Part shown: piece by piece, positions 44,086 through 52,294 of the stretch | Position numbering within the stretch: position 1 is the stretch's first letter | Layout: each line of letters starts with the position of its first letter | Source of the DNA: Streptomyces sp. TG1A-60 | GTDB lineage: Bacteria; Actinomycetota; Actinomycetes; Streptomycetales; Streptomycetaceae | Direction: 5' to 3' | Assembly: GCF_037201975.1 (NCBI RefSeq) | Contig: NZ_CP147520.1 | Location: 2,790,001-2,854,000 of the forward strand | Length of the DNA: 64,000 nt | Translations under genes and position numbers: made by a program | Notes under the pieces: generated by a model | The model's input: only the letters and a program-made list of their open reading frames with translations | Told to the model about the DNA's origin: nothing | Databases searched by the model: none

Positions 44086-45099
44086 TCACCTCAACTTCGG
44101 ATCGAGGGCGTCGCGCACCGCGTCGCCGAGCATGATGAACGCCAGAACCGTGACCGCGAGGGCGCCGGAGGGCCAGAGGAGGGCGTGGGGGGCGTTGCGG
44201 ATGTAGGGGGAGGCGGCGGAGATGTCGATGCCCCAGGAGACGCTGGGGGGTTTGAGGCCGACGCCGAGGTAGGACAGGGTCGCCTCCAGGGCGATGTACG
44301 TGCCGAGCGCGATGGTGGCCACGACGATGACCGGGGCGACCGCGTTCGGGGTGATGTGGCGGAGCAGCATGCGGGAGTTGGAGGCGCCGAGGGCTCGGGC
44401 GGCCTGGACGTAGTCGTTCTGCCGGGCGGTGATGACCGAGCCGCGGGCGATGCGGGAGATCTGCGGCCAGCCCAGCAGCACCATGAACCCGATGACCGGC
44501 CAGACCGTGTTGCTGGTGACCACGGACAGCAGCACCAGCCCGCCGAGCACCACCGGGATGGCGAAGAAGACGTCGGTGATCCGGGACAGGATCGCGTCCC
44601 AGAACCCGCCGAAGAACCCGGCGAGCCCGCCGAGCACCGACCCGAGGAGCGCGACCCCGAGCGTGGCGCAGACGCCGACGGCGATCGAGATCCGCGCCCC
44701 GTAGACGGTACGGGTGTACACGTCGCAGCCCTGCCCGTCGTACCCGAAGGGGTGGCCCGGCTCGGAGCCCTGCTGGGCCTTGGCCAGGTCGCACTCGAGC
44801 GGGTTGCCGGAGGCGATCAGCGACGGCCAGAGGGAGATGACGGCCAGGAAGAGGATCACCAGCCCCGAGATGATGAAGACGGGGTTGCGGCGCAGGTCGC
44901 GCCAGGCGTCCGACCAGAGGCTGCGGGCCCGGTCGGACGGGCCGTCGTCGTCCGGCAGGGCCGGGCCCTTCTCCAGGATCTCCCCCTCGGTGGTGGCCAG
45001 GCCCATCGCGCCGCCCGTCCCCGTCGCGGCGGTCTCCCCGTCCTCGGCGGTGCGTACGCCGCCCGAGACGTGCGGCTGAGGAGGCTGCGGCTCAGGCAT
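44086..45099 (-). CDS. oppC: Oligopeptide ABC transporter permease, OppC-type (operon 1)
   Basis: 337 aa. Long cytoplasmic N-terminus, then about six membrane helices. EAA loop: QAARALGASNSRMLLRHITPNAVAPV, which docks the ATPases. N-terminal OppC signature LWSDAWRDLRRNPVFIISG. It overlaps oppB by 8 nt. Confidence 0.94.
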   Translation of the reverse strand: MPEPQPPQPHVSGGVRTAEDGETAATGTGGAMGLATTEGEILEKGPALPDDDGPSDRARSLWSDAWRDLRRNPVFIISGLVILFLAVISLWPSLIASGNPLECDLAKAQQGSEPGHPFGYDGQGCDVYTRTVYGARISIAVGVCATLGVALLGSVLGGLAGFFGGFWDAILSRITDVFFAIPVVLGGLVLLSVVTSNTVWPVIGFMVLLGWPQISRIARGSVITARQNDYVQAARALGASNSRMLLRHITPNAVAPVIVVATIALGTYIALEATLSYLGVGLKPPSVSWGIDISAASPYIRNAPHALLWPSGALAVTVLAFIMLGDAVRDALDPKLR

Positions 45100-46015
45100 A
45101 GCGGATCCTTGGGTCCAGTACGGCGTAGAGGAGGTCGACGAGCAGGTTGGCGACCAGGAACACCAGGACGAGCACGGTCACGAAGCCGACGACGGTCTGG
45201 GTGTTCTGGCGGAGGATGCCCTGGTAGAGCTGGAAGCCGACGCCGTGGATGTTGAAGATCCGCTCGGTGACGATGGCGCCGCCCATCAGGGCCCCGATGT
45301 CGGTGCCGATGAAGGTGACGACGGGGATCAGGGAGTTCCGCAGCAGGTGTTTGCGGATCACGCGGTGCCGGGGCAGGCCCTTGGCGACGGCGGTGCGGAC
45401 GTAGTCGGCGCGGGCGTTCTCCGCGATGGACGTACGGGTCAGCCGGGTCACGTAGGCGAGGGAGACGGAGGCGAGGACGAGCCCGGGGACGATCAGTTCG
45501 CCGAAGGGGGCGTCGGAGGAGACGGAAGGCCGGATCCAGCCCCACTCCACGCCGAGCAGCAGCTGGAGCAGCAGACCGGTGACGAAGGTGGGGACCGAGA
45601 TGACGACCAGGGTGACCAGCAGCACCCCGCTGTCGACGGGCCGGCCGCGGCGCAGGCCGGTGACGACACCCAGGATGATGCCGATGACGATCTCGAAGAA
45701 GATCGCGACGATCGTCAGCCGGATGGTGACCGGGAAGGCGGAACCCATCAGCTCGGTGACCTCCTGCCCGTTGAACGCGGTGCCGAAGTCGCCGGTGAAG
45801 ACGTTGCCCATGTAGGTCGGGTATTGGTGCCAGACGGGCTTGTCGAGGCCGAACTCGTGGCGCAGCCGGGCGGCCGTCGCCGGATCGCACTCCCGGTCGC
45901 CGCAGAGGCCCGCGACGGGGTCGCCCATCACGTTCACCATCAGGAAGATCAGGAGTGTGGCGCCCACGAAGACCGGGATCATCTGCAGCAGGCGCCGGAC
46001 GACGTACCGTCCCAT
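45092..46015 (-). CDS. oppB: Oligopeptide ABC transporter permease, OppB-type (operon 1)
   Basis: 307 aa, about six membrane helices. N-terminus MGRYVVRRLLQMIPVFVGAT is typical of DppB/OppB. EAA loop: VRTAVAKGLPRHRVIRKHLLRNSLIPVVTF. ATG 46015 lies 6 nt after the oppA stop, with no hairpin between, unlike operon 2. Confidence 0.95.
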   Translation of the reverse strand: MGRYVVRRLLQMIPVFVGATLLIFLMVNVMGDPVAGLCGDRECDPATAARLRHEFGLDKPVWHQYPTYMGNVFTGDFGTAFNGQEVTELMGSAFPVTIRLTIVAIFFEIVIGIILGVVTGLRRGRPVDSGVLLVTLVVISVPTFVTGLLLQLLLGVEWGWIRPSVSSDAPFGELIVPGLVLASVSLAYVTRLTRTSIAENARADYVRTAVAKGLPRHRVIRKHLLRNSLIPVVTFIGTDIGALMGGAIVTERIFNIHGVGFQLYQGILRQNTQTVVGFVTVLVLVFLVANLLVDLLYAVLDPRIRYA

Positions 46016-46021
46016 GAGAGG

Positions 46022-47662
46022 TCAGCTGACCTTGATGTGCTCGTAGACGGGCACGCTGAACGGGTTCAGTGAGACATCTGAGAGGCGTTCGGAGTAGCCC
46101 GCGCTGCCGTTCTGGTACCAGAGCGGGATGGCGGCCATGTTGTCCCGGACGACCCTCTCGGCCTGCTGGAACTTCTCGACGGCCCGCTGCGTGTCCTCCT
46201 CGGCGTTGGCCTCGTCGACGAGCCTGTCGAACTCGGCGTTGGACCACTTGCCGTCGTTGGAGGAGGCGTTGGTGTAGTAGAGCGGCTGGAGGAAGTTCTG
46301 GATGAGCGGGTAGTCCATCTGCCAGCCGGCGCGGAACGGGCCGCTCATCTTCCGCTGGGTGATCTGGTTGCGGTAGTCGGCGAAGGTGCCGACCGGGTTG
46401 CCGACGCACGCCTTGTCGTTGTCGAGGGCGTTGTTGACGGAGTTGCAGACGGCGTCGACCCACTGCCGGTGGGAGCCGGTGTCCGCGTTGTACGTGATCC
46501 TGACCTGGCCGCCGGGGAGGCCGCCGCCCTCCTCGATCAGCTTCTTGGCCGCGTCCGGGTCGTACTCGCAGGCGTCACCGCACAGGCCCTCCTCGTAGCC
46601 GCCCCCCGCACCGAGGACGGGTGAGGTCCAGTCGGTGACGGGGGTGCGGGTCTTCTGGAAGATGGTGTCGGTGATCTGCTCGCGGTCGATCGCCCGGGAC
46701 AGTCCCTCGCGGACCTTCTCCATGCCGTCCTTGCCCCAGTTCTCGTCGTAGTACGGGAAGGACAGGGTCTGGATGATGCCGGCCGAGGTGTTGATGTACC
46801 GGTCGCCGAGGTCGGCCCGGACGTTCTTGAGCTGGGCGGCGGGGACGTCGTCGACGAGGTCGAGGTTGCCCGCCATGAGGTCGGTGTAGGCGGTGTTGTT
46901 GTCGGTGTAGACCTTCAGGTCCACGCCCCCGTTCCGCGCCTTGTCCTCACCCGGGTAGTCGTCCCACTTCCTGAGCGACAGCTGGGAGCCCTTGGTGTAC
47001 GACTCGACGGTGTACGGGCCGTTGCCGACCGGCTTGCTCAGCCAGGCGTCGTGGTCGGAGAAGAACGACTGCGGCAGCGGGGCGTAGGCGTTGTAGCCGA
47101 GAGTGTCGGGAAAGGTCGAGAACTTCTGGGTGAGCCTGACCGTGAAGGTGTTGTCGTCGACGACCTTCAGCCCGGAGAGGGTGTCGGCGCTCTGCTCGCT
47201 GCCGTCGTCGGGGTGCGTCTTGTCGTAGCCCTCGATGTACTCGAAGAAGTACGCGTTCTTCTGGTTGTTCTTCAGACTCGCCCCGTAGTTCCAGGCGTCC
47301 ACGAAGGACTTGGCGGTGACCTTCTCGCCGTTGCTGAAGGTCCAGCCGTCCTTGATGGTGATGGTGAAGTTCCGCGAGTCCGTCGTCTCGATCTCCTCGG
47401 CGAGCATGTCCTTCGCCTCACCGGTCTCGGCGTCGTACCGCTTCAGGCCGCGGAAGATCATCTCAAGCACCTTGCCGCCCTGCACCTCGTTGGTGTTGGC
47501 GGGCTCCAGCGGGTTCTGCGGGTCCCCCCAGGAGGAGCTGAGCACCGCCCCGCCGTCCCCACTGCCGCCACCGCTGTCGCCGTCCCCACCCCCACAGGCC
47601 GTCGCGGCGAGAGCTACCGCCGCCGCGCCGGCGACCCATCGGGCGTGCGTGGCTCCACGCAT
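46022..47662 (-). CDS. oppA: Oligopeptide ABC transporter substrate-binding lipoprotein (operon 1)
   Basis: 546 aa from ATG 47662, with GAGGAGG 7 nt upstream. Lipobox LAATACGGG gives a membrane-anchored, outside-facing family 5 solute-binding protein. Typical stretches: VLEMIFRGLKRYDAETGE, WTFSNGEKVTAKSFVDAWNYG, NGPYTVESYTKGSQLSLRKW, REGLSRAIDREQI. It captures peptides and delivers them to OppBCDF. First gene of the operon. Confidence 0.93.
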   Translation of the reverse strand: MRGATHARWVAGAAAVALAATACGGGDGDSGGGSGDGGAVLSSSWGDPQNPLEPANTNEVQGGKVLEMIFRGLKRYDAETGEAKDMLAEEIETTDSRNFTITIKDGWTFSNGEKVTAKSFVDAWNYGASLKNNQKNAYFFEYIEGYDKTHPDDGSEQSADTLSGLKVVDDNTFTVRLTQKFSTFPDTLGYNAYAPLPQSFFSDHDAWLSKPVGNGPYTVESYTKGSQLSLRKWDDYPGEDKARNGGVDLKVYTDNNTAYTDLMAGNLDLVDDVPAAQLKNVRADLGDRYINTSAGIIQTLSFPYYDENWGKDGMEKVREGLSRAIDREQITDTIFQKTRTPVTDWTSPVLGAGGGYEEGLCGDACEYDPDAAKKLIEEGGGLPGGQVRITYNADTGSHRQWVDAVCNSVNNALDNDKACVGNPVGTFADYRNQITQRKMSGPFRAGWQMDYPLIQNFLQPLYYTNASSNDGKWSNAEFDRLVDEANAEEDTQRAVEKFQQAERVVRDNMAAIPLWYQNGSAGYSERLSDVSLNPFSVPVYEHIKVS

Positions 47663-47918
47663 GGAGTGCCTCCTCGTACGTGCGCGGGTGTGCGCAGGGC
47701 TCCAGCGCGGGCGCGCTGTTCCGATACCGGACAATATCGATCAAATGCAGGTATAGGGCACATCGCGCGAGCCGTCCGGGGGACGGCCTCCCTCCGAATG
47801 CACGGCAGCGCCGCCTCCGACAGGGCGTCAGGGGCGCGGTGGAGGAGACTCGCGAAGTGTCCGCGGAGTCCCACTCGGACCATCCGCCAGACGGGGTTGC
47901 ATGCGCGCACCATGGCGG
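47663..47918. other. Upstream region of opp operon 1
   Basis: It contains an AT-richer segment (47720-47760) with the inverted repeat CGATA-N8-TATCG (47722-47739), a possible operator for the minus-strand operon. No gene was recognised. Confidence 0.4.
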
Positions 47919-48077
47919 GACCGGTCTCCCATCCCCCACGACCCGCGTGCCGCCTCCGTCGTCAGAGCCGCCCTCCGCGCACTGCTGCGCGCGACCCGCC
48001 TGGGGTGTGTGTCCGACACAGTCGAACTCCTCGCCTCCGAGCTGGTCACCGCCGTCCCGCCGCGTGACGCGGCATGA
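47919..48077 (+). pseudogene. Fragment of an anti-sigma-type ATP-binding (HATPase) regulator
   Basis: This frame reads HDPRAASVVRAALRALL ... VSDTVELLASELVT and then a stop at 48077. It matches the N-terminal half of the small Streptomyces ATP-binding regulators (SDTVELLVSELVTNAV type). The nucleotide-binding remainder is missing and there is no start with a ribosome site. Decayed remnant. Confidence 0.55.
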
Positions 48078-48382
48078 GGCGTGGCCCGCTCGTCATCCCG
48101 GAGGAGTTGCTCGACGAGGAATGCCTGACCGTGGACGCCACCCAGGTGCTGGCCGTCATCGAGATCGTCTCACCGTCCAACCCGGACAACGACCACGGCG
48201 AGAGGCTCACCGATTACCCCGCCATGGGGATCGCCCACCACATGATCGTCGATCCACGCACGGGCACGGTCGAGGTGCGTTCCGACCCGTGCCGGGGGCG
48301 CTAGCGCGCAAGGATCCGTACGTCTTCGGCGACAGGGTGCCTTTCGGCGCCTGGACGGTGGAGACCGCCGCATTCCGTCGCT
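48074..48382 (+). pseudogene. Decayed Uma2-family (DUF820) endonuclease
   Basis: 48074-48304 reads VIPEELLDEECLTVDATQVL ... IEIVSPSNPDNDH ... YPAMGIAHHMIVDPRTGTVEV, the Uma2 core with EIVSPSN and the DP motif. After an internal stop, another frame continues with RKDPYVFGDRVPFGAWTVET, the normal Uma2 C-terminus. The N-terminal third is missing and a frame break is present, so this is a pseudogene. It overlaps the HATPase fragment stop as ATGA. Confidence 0.7.
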
Positions 48383-48434
48383 ACGGCAGGGCGGGGAACA
48401 GCTCAACCCGACGGGCTGCCCCCGAAGGCGCAGA

Positions 48435-48818
48435 TCAGCCCGGCTCCCCCCGCTCCACACAGAATTCGTTGCCTTCGGGGTCGGCCATGAGGACCCAGCC
48501 GCCGCCGTCGGGGCGGGTGTGGTCGGCGATCACACGGGCGCCCAGCGCGAGCGCCCGCTCGACCTCCTCGGCCCGGGTGCGGCCGTGCGGCTTCAGATCG
48601 AAGTGGAGCCGGTTCTTCGCCGACTTACCCTCGGGCACACGAACGAACAGCAGCCTCGGGCCCCCGGCCGGGTCCGCGATCAGCGCCTCCGGGTCACCGG
48701 GCTTGTCGTCGTCGGCCAGCGGGCGGCCGAGCAGTTCGCTCCAGAAGAGGCCGAGGTCGTACGGGTCACCGGTGCAGTCGAAGGTGAGGCTGTGGATGGT
48801 GGGGGGCGTGAGGCTCAA
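48435..48818 (-). CDS. VOC-family (glyoxalase/bleomycin-resistance fold) protein
   Basis: 127 aa from TTG 48818 (SLTPPTIHSLTFDCTGDP), GGAG 8 nt upstream. Typical betaalphabetabetabeta units: LGLFWSELLGRPL, LLFVRVPEGKSAKNRLHFDLKP, RVIADHTRPDGGGWVLMADPEGNEFCVE. Metal-ligand positions are only partly present. Such proteins bind small molecules or drugs; substrate unknown. Part of the accessory cluster between the two opp operons. Confidence 0.85.
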   Translation of the reverse strand: MSLTPPTIHSLTFDCTGDPYDLGLFWSELLGRPLADDDKPGDPEALIADPAGGPRLLFVRVPEGKSAKNRLHFDLKPHGRTRAEEVERALALGARVIADHTRPDGGGWVLMADPEGNEFCVERGEPG

Positions 48819-49051
48819 CTGGGTTTCTCCGTTGTGAGTCGGTGAGCGGGTGATCGGGTGAGGCAGGTGATTCAGCCGTTACGGGTCTGACCGGGGTTGT
48901 CGTGGTTGAGGGGCGGGGTCACGGGACGGCGGTTGGTGCCGCGCGCCGGTGCCCTCCCTCGTCACCAGCCCTCCTCCGCAGACCGCCGGGCCGCCGGCCC
49001 CAGCTGCTCGACGGCTCGCCGCAGTTCCTCGGGGCAGCCACCCGTTCCTGG

Positions 49052-49567
49052 TCAGACGCCGGTCAGCCCGTCGACGAGCTCCCGTACGACGTCGAGGTGC
49101 CCGTTGTGCCGAGAGGTCTCCTCCACGAGGTGGAGGAGCACCCAGCGGAGGTCGACGTGACGGCCGTCACCGATCGGCCGCTGGGCCTTGCTGTCCAGGT
49201 CGTGATCGGCGACCAGGCGGCGGTAGCGGGCGCTCTGCTCCTCGTACTCGGCCAGGAGTTGGGGCAGCGGGATGTCGACGGCGAGGCGCATCTCCGGGTC
49301 GGGGTCGTCGTCGGTCGCCTCCGCGAGCGGACCGGACATGCTCTCCCCGAGGAACACCACCTGGAACCAGTAGTACTCGACCCACCTCAAGTGACTGATC
49401 AGACCGCACAAGGTCATGAGCGGCGATCCCGGCAGTGGAGCTCTCCGCGCGTCCTGTCGTGACACACCCTCGCACTTGGCGAGTGCGGTGCCTCTTGCGT
49501 AATCGAGGAAGGTGGTCAGCTGCGTCCGCTCGTCCCAGGCGCAAGGTGTATCGGTGCGTTTCGTCAT
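49052..49567 (-). CDS. DinB/DUF664-family protein
   Basis: About 171 aa from ATG 49567 (MTKRTDTPCAWDERTQLTTF); an in-frame TTG at 49576 is possible. The four-helix DinB fold has the metal histidines in LISHLRWVEYYWF and LVEETSRHNGHLDVVREL. Relatives include mycothiol- or bacillithiol-dependent enzymes, so a mycothiol-linked detoxification role is conceivable. Substrate unknown. Confidence 0.87.
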   Translation of the reverse strand: MTKRTDTPCAWDERTQLTTFLDYARGTALAKCEGVSRQDARRAPLPGSPLMTLCGLISHLRWVEYYWFQVVFLGESMSGPLAEATDDDPDPEMRLAVDIPLPQLLAEYEEQSARYRRLVADHDLDSKAQRPIGDGRHVDLRWVLLHLVEETSRHNGHLDVVRELVDGLTGV

Positions 49568-49576
49568 CGTCGGCAA

Positions 49577-49923
49577 CCATCCCCGCCACCGGCCCGAGTG
49601 GCAAACGAATTAGCACGCCGGTCCGACTTCGCGATCTCGCGCCGGGTCTCACGTTGGCCACCGCTTGAAATGGCCGTGAAAAGTCGTCCCGGCGGCGCTG
49701 AGACAGATGGTGTCTGCGCCAGATCGACCGGTGCAGCAACCTGGCCGCAGTCACGGCCGACGGGGTGAAGACTGCGGCGAGGAGGTGGCGGGTGTGTCCC
49801 ACTTCGCATGGCAGGATCCCAGCTTCGGCGAGCCCCGCGCCGACACCCGCGTAGAGCTCGCCACTACCCCACGGGCCGCACTCACCTGCGCCAGAGTGAC
49901 GAGAAAGCGCCAGGTCACGGACT
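49577..49923. other. Gap without recognisable gene
   Basis: About 350 bp upstream of the DinB-like gene and downstream of the MFS gene. Short open frames exist on both strands, but none has a convincing start, length or family pattern. Confidence 0.5.
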
Positions 49924-49938
49924 TGCGCCGGTGGCGCA
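49924..49938 (-). terminator. Hairpin after the MFS transporter gene
   Basis: TGCGCC, GGT loop, GGCGCA: a 6-bp stem directly beyond the stop at 49941. Confidence 0.45.
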
Positions 49939-49940
49939 CA

Positions 49941-51350
49941 CTATTCCCGTACATGTTCCCGTCCTGTTCGGACTTCGCTCTGCCGGGGTTCGGGTGAGCC
50001 TCGTTCGTCGGAGTACGTCCGATGCGGATCGGAGGCTGCGACGCTCGGGGCCGCGGGCTCGCTACGACGGATCCACAAGACTGTTCCCGCCAGCAGTACG
50101 GTGCCTGCCAGCAGCCAGGGCAGCGGGCCCGGTCGCACAGCGCCGACGACCAAGCCGGTCAGAGCGCCCACCAGTTGCAGGGCGAGGGACTTCACGGACA
50201 GTGCCGTGGCGCGGCCCGAAGAGGCGACTCGGCGGTGCAGAAGGGCGTTCACGTTCGGCTCCGCCGCGCCGAGTCCGACATAGACCAGGCCGTAACCGAG
50301 CGCGGCGACGGCCGTGGGGACCATGCTCGTGAGGCCTGCGGTGGCTCCGAGCAGGGACAGCCCGGTCACCATGATGCCGAAACCGGCCAGAACCGCGCGC
50401 TCACCGCTGCCTGTGACGCGGGCGGCGAGCGGTGCGAAGTGGCTACCCATGCCGAAACAGACGAAGCCCGCACAGGCAAGTCCGGCGTACAGCACCGCGC
50501 CCGACTCGGACGCACCGGTCAGGGCAGCGGCCCGGCGCGGTGTGAGCAGTTCGATCGCGCCCAGGGCACCACCGACGGCCCCGGCGCTGAGGAACACGCG
50601 GGCCACGAGCGCGTCACGTACGCCCAGCCGCAGTCCACCCACGGCGGTGACGGGGATGGAGCGCAGCACACCGCGCAGGGCGGCCTTCGGCCGGGGCGGC
50701 TCACGCAGAGCGGTCAGGACACGGAGCACGAAGGCGATCTGGATCGCGGCGCCCAGCAGCAGAGGGACGGAAAGCGGCAGCACCGTACCGGAGGTCGCCT
50801 CGCTCAGCCGGGCGCCGATGTCGGGCCCCAGCCCGAGCAGCCAAGGGAGGGCACCACCGAGCAGGGTGCCGGTCGCGAGCGCGGCGGATGTCGCGGAGGA
50901 GCCCCGGGCAAGGCCCGTCCGCAGGTCTGCGCCGGGGCCGGAGTGACGCTGGACGGTGTCGACGTACCATGCCTCGGCGGGTCCACTGGACAGTGCTCGG
51001 CCCGTGCCCATGAGCACCAACCCGACGGTGAGGACCCAGGGAGTCGTGCCCAGGCCGACGAAGGTCAGGGCAGTCAGGTTCAGCACCCCCGCGGCGGCCA
51101 GGACGGTACGGCGTCCGATGACGTCGGACAGTCCTCCGGTGGGCAGTTCCAGCACGGCCACGGTCAGGGAGTACACGGCGAAGAGGCCCGCGATGGCCGC
51201 CAGGGTCATCCCGCGTTCGGTGAGCAGCAGGACCTGGGGCGCGACACTCAGGCCCACGGGGAACCAGAAGAGGGCGCAGACCGTGGCGTAGCGGCGGCGG
51301 GCACTGCGTAAGACCGACGGCTCGGTCATGGTGTCCGACGACTCGGTCAC
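49941..51350 (-). CDS. MFS transporter (probable drug exporter)
   Basis: 469 aa from GTG 51350, which overlaps the regulator stop as GTGA and has GAGGA 6 nt upstream. About 12 membrane helices. MFS loop motif GGLSDVIGRRTVLAA between helices 2 and 3. The C-terminus is polar. Coupled to an ArsR-type regulator, the usual layout for a repressor-controlled efflux pump. Substrate unknown. Confidence 0.9.
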   Translation of the reverse strand: MTESSDTMTEPSVLRSARRRYATVCALFWFPVGLSVAPQVLLLTERGMTLAAIAGLFAVYSLTVAVLELPTGGLSDVIGRRTVLAAAGVLNLTALTFVGLGTTPWVLTVGLVLMGTGRALSSGPAEAWYVDTVQRHSGPGADLRTGLARGSSATSAALATGTLLGGALPWLLGLGPDIGARLSEATSGTVLPLSVPLLLGAAIQIAFVLRVLTALREPPRPKAALRGVLRSIPVTAVGGLRLGVRDALVARVFLSAGAVGGALGAIELLTPRRAAALTGASESGAVLYAGLACAGFVCFGMGSHFAPLAARVTGSGERAVLAGFGIMVTGLSLLGATAGLTSMVPTAVAALGYGLVYVGLGAAEPNVNALLHRRVASSGRATALSVKSLALQLVGALTGLVVGAVRPGPLPWLLAGTVLLAGTVLWIRRSEPAAPSVAASDPHRTYSDERGSPEPRQSEVRTGREHVRE

Positions 51351-52015
51351 GGCTGGTCCTCGCCGTCCGCCTCCGTGGTGGCGGAGGTGCCCGGCCCCGG
51401 GCCCTGCGCATTCGGGGCGAGGGGCAACCCGGCGGTGAGAACCACGACTTGGGCGGCGCGCGGATCCCCCGCGTCGCGGGCGGTCAGCTCCTCCAGCTTC
51501 CGGCCGAACGTCTCCCGGAGTTCGGTCAGCGACTCGGGGGTCAGCCTGGGCATGAGGTCGCTGATCCCCGACGGCTCCAGCCACTCCGTGCCCAGCCGTC
51601 CAGCGTCGATGTCCGCCTCGTGCCGGGCGACGGACACCTCCAGGTGCTCGATCTGGCGCCTGCGCGACTGGCTGACGAAGGCTCGGCCTCCCTCCGAGGC
51701 CCTCATCGCCTCGTTGCTCCAGGAGGTCACGGTGTGCACGGCCTGCCAGCGGCGCTCCCGCCCGTCGCGGTGCTCGGCCTCGGTGACGAACGCGTACTTC
51801 GCCAGAACGCGCAGGTGATAACTGGTGGAGGCGGATGACTCGCCGGTCCTGGCGGCGAGTTCGCTCGCGGTGGCCGGGCCGTCCTGCCGCAGCAGTCCGA
51901 GCAACCGGATACGCAGCGGGTGCGTGAGGGCCTTCAGGGCTGCCGCATCCTGCCCGGCATCGAGTACGCGCTTGTGCTCATGACTGGCCATGCCGAGAGA
52001 GTAGGTCCCGACCAC
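51347..52015 (-). CDS. ArsR-type winged-helix transcriptional regulator
   Basis: 222 aa from GTG 52015 (GGGGA nearby) or ATG 51991 (MASHEHKRVLDAGQD). The DNA-binding domain is ALKALTHPLRIRLLGLLRQDGPATASELAARTGESSASTSYHLRVLAKY. The C-terminal part is a helical domain seen in padR/ArsR-like regulators of efflux pumps. No metal-binding Cys cluster, so it probably senses an organic ligand. It is coupled to the MFS gene. A CCAAAAG-AA-CTTTTGG palindrome directly upstream is a likely own operator. Confidence 0.87.
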   Translation of the reverse strand: MVGTYSLGMASHEHKRVLDAGQDAAALKALTHPLRIRLLGLLRQDGPATASELAARTGESSASTSYHLRVLAKYAFVTEAEHRDGRERRWQAVHTVTSWSNEAMRASEGGRAFVSQSRRRQIEHLEVSVARHEADIDAGRLGTEWLEPSGISDLMPRLTPESLTELRETFGRKLEELTARDAGDPRAAQVVVLTAGLPLAPNAQGPGPGTSATTEADGEDQP

Positions 52016-52021
52016 CGTTCC

Positions 52022-52037
52022 CCAAAAGAACTTTTGG
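52022..52037. promoter_or_regulatory. Palindromic operator of the ArsR-MFS operon
   Basis: CCAAAAG-AA-CTTTTGG (7-2-7, perfect), 6 nt upstream of the regulator's GTG. A further half-site-like AAGTTTTGG follows at 52042-52050. This AT-rich palindrome stands out in high-GC DNA and overlaps the promoter region. Confidence 0.65.
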
Positions 52038-52247
52038 AAAAAAGTTTTGGCAAAATCGGGAGTTGTTGAACCGCAGCTCAGCAGAAGATCGACAGAGGTG
52101 ATCAGCGAGCGTGACCGTGTGGCCCAGGGACCTCGCCGGCCCTACCGTGACGTGGACGCCTCCAGTTCGGCTGTCGAGGGCCGAAGTCGCACGGCGAGGT
52201 GGAGGTGGCCGGTGCCGTCGATGGCCGAGTGTTCTCGGCCCGCCTGA

Positions 52248-52278
52248 TTCCCGGCGCCGTCGGGCGCGGCGCCGGGAA
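52248..52278 (-). terminator. Terminator of opp operon 2
   Basis: TTCCCGGCGCC (52248-52258) with GGCGCCGGGAA (52268-52278): perfect 11-bp stem, 16 nt beyond the oppF stop. The stretch 52051-52247 holds nothing recognised. Confidence 0.8.
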
Positions 52279-52294
52279 CATGAGGGCCAGGCCC

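Noticed and set aside
49707..49997. Small plus-strand ORF starting near SHFAWQDPSFGEPR.
   Set aside because: A ribosome-site-like purine run exists, but the protein has no recognisable family and its second half is low-confidence sequence.
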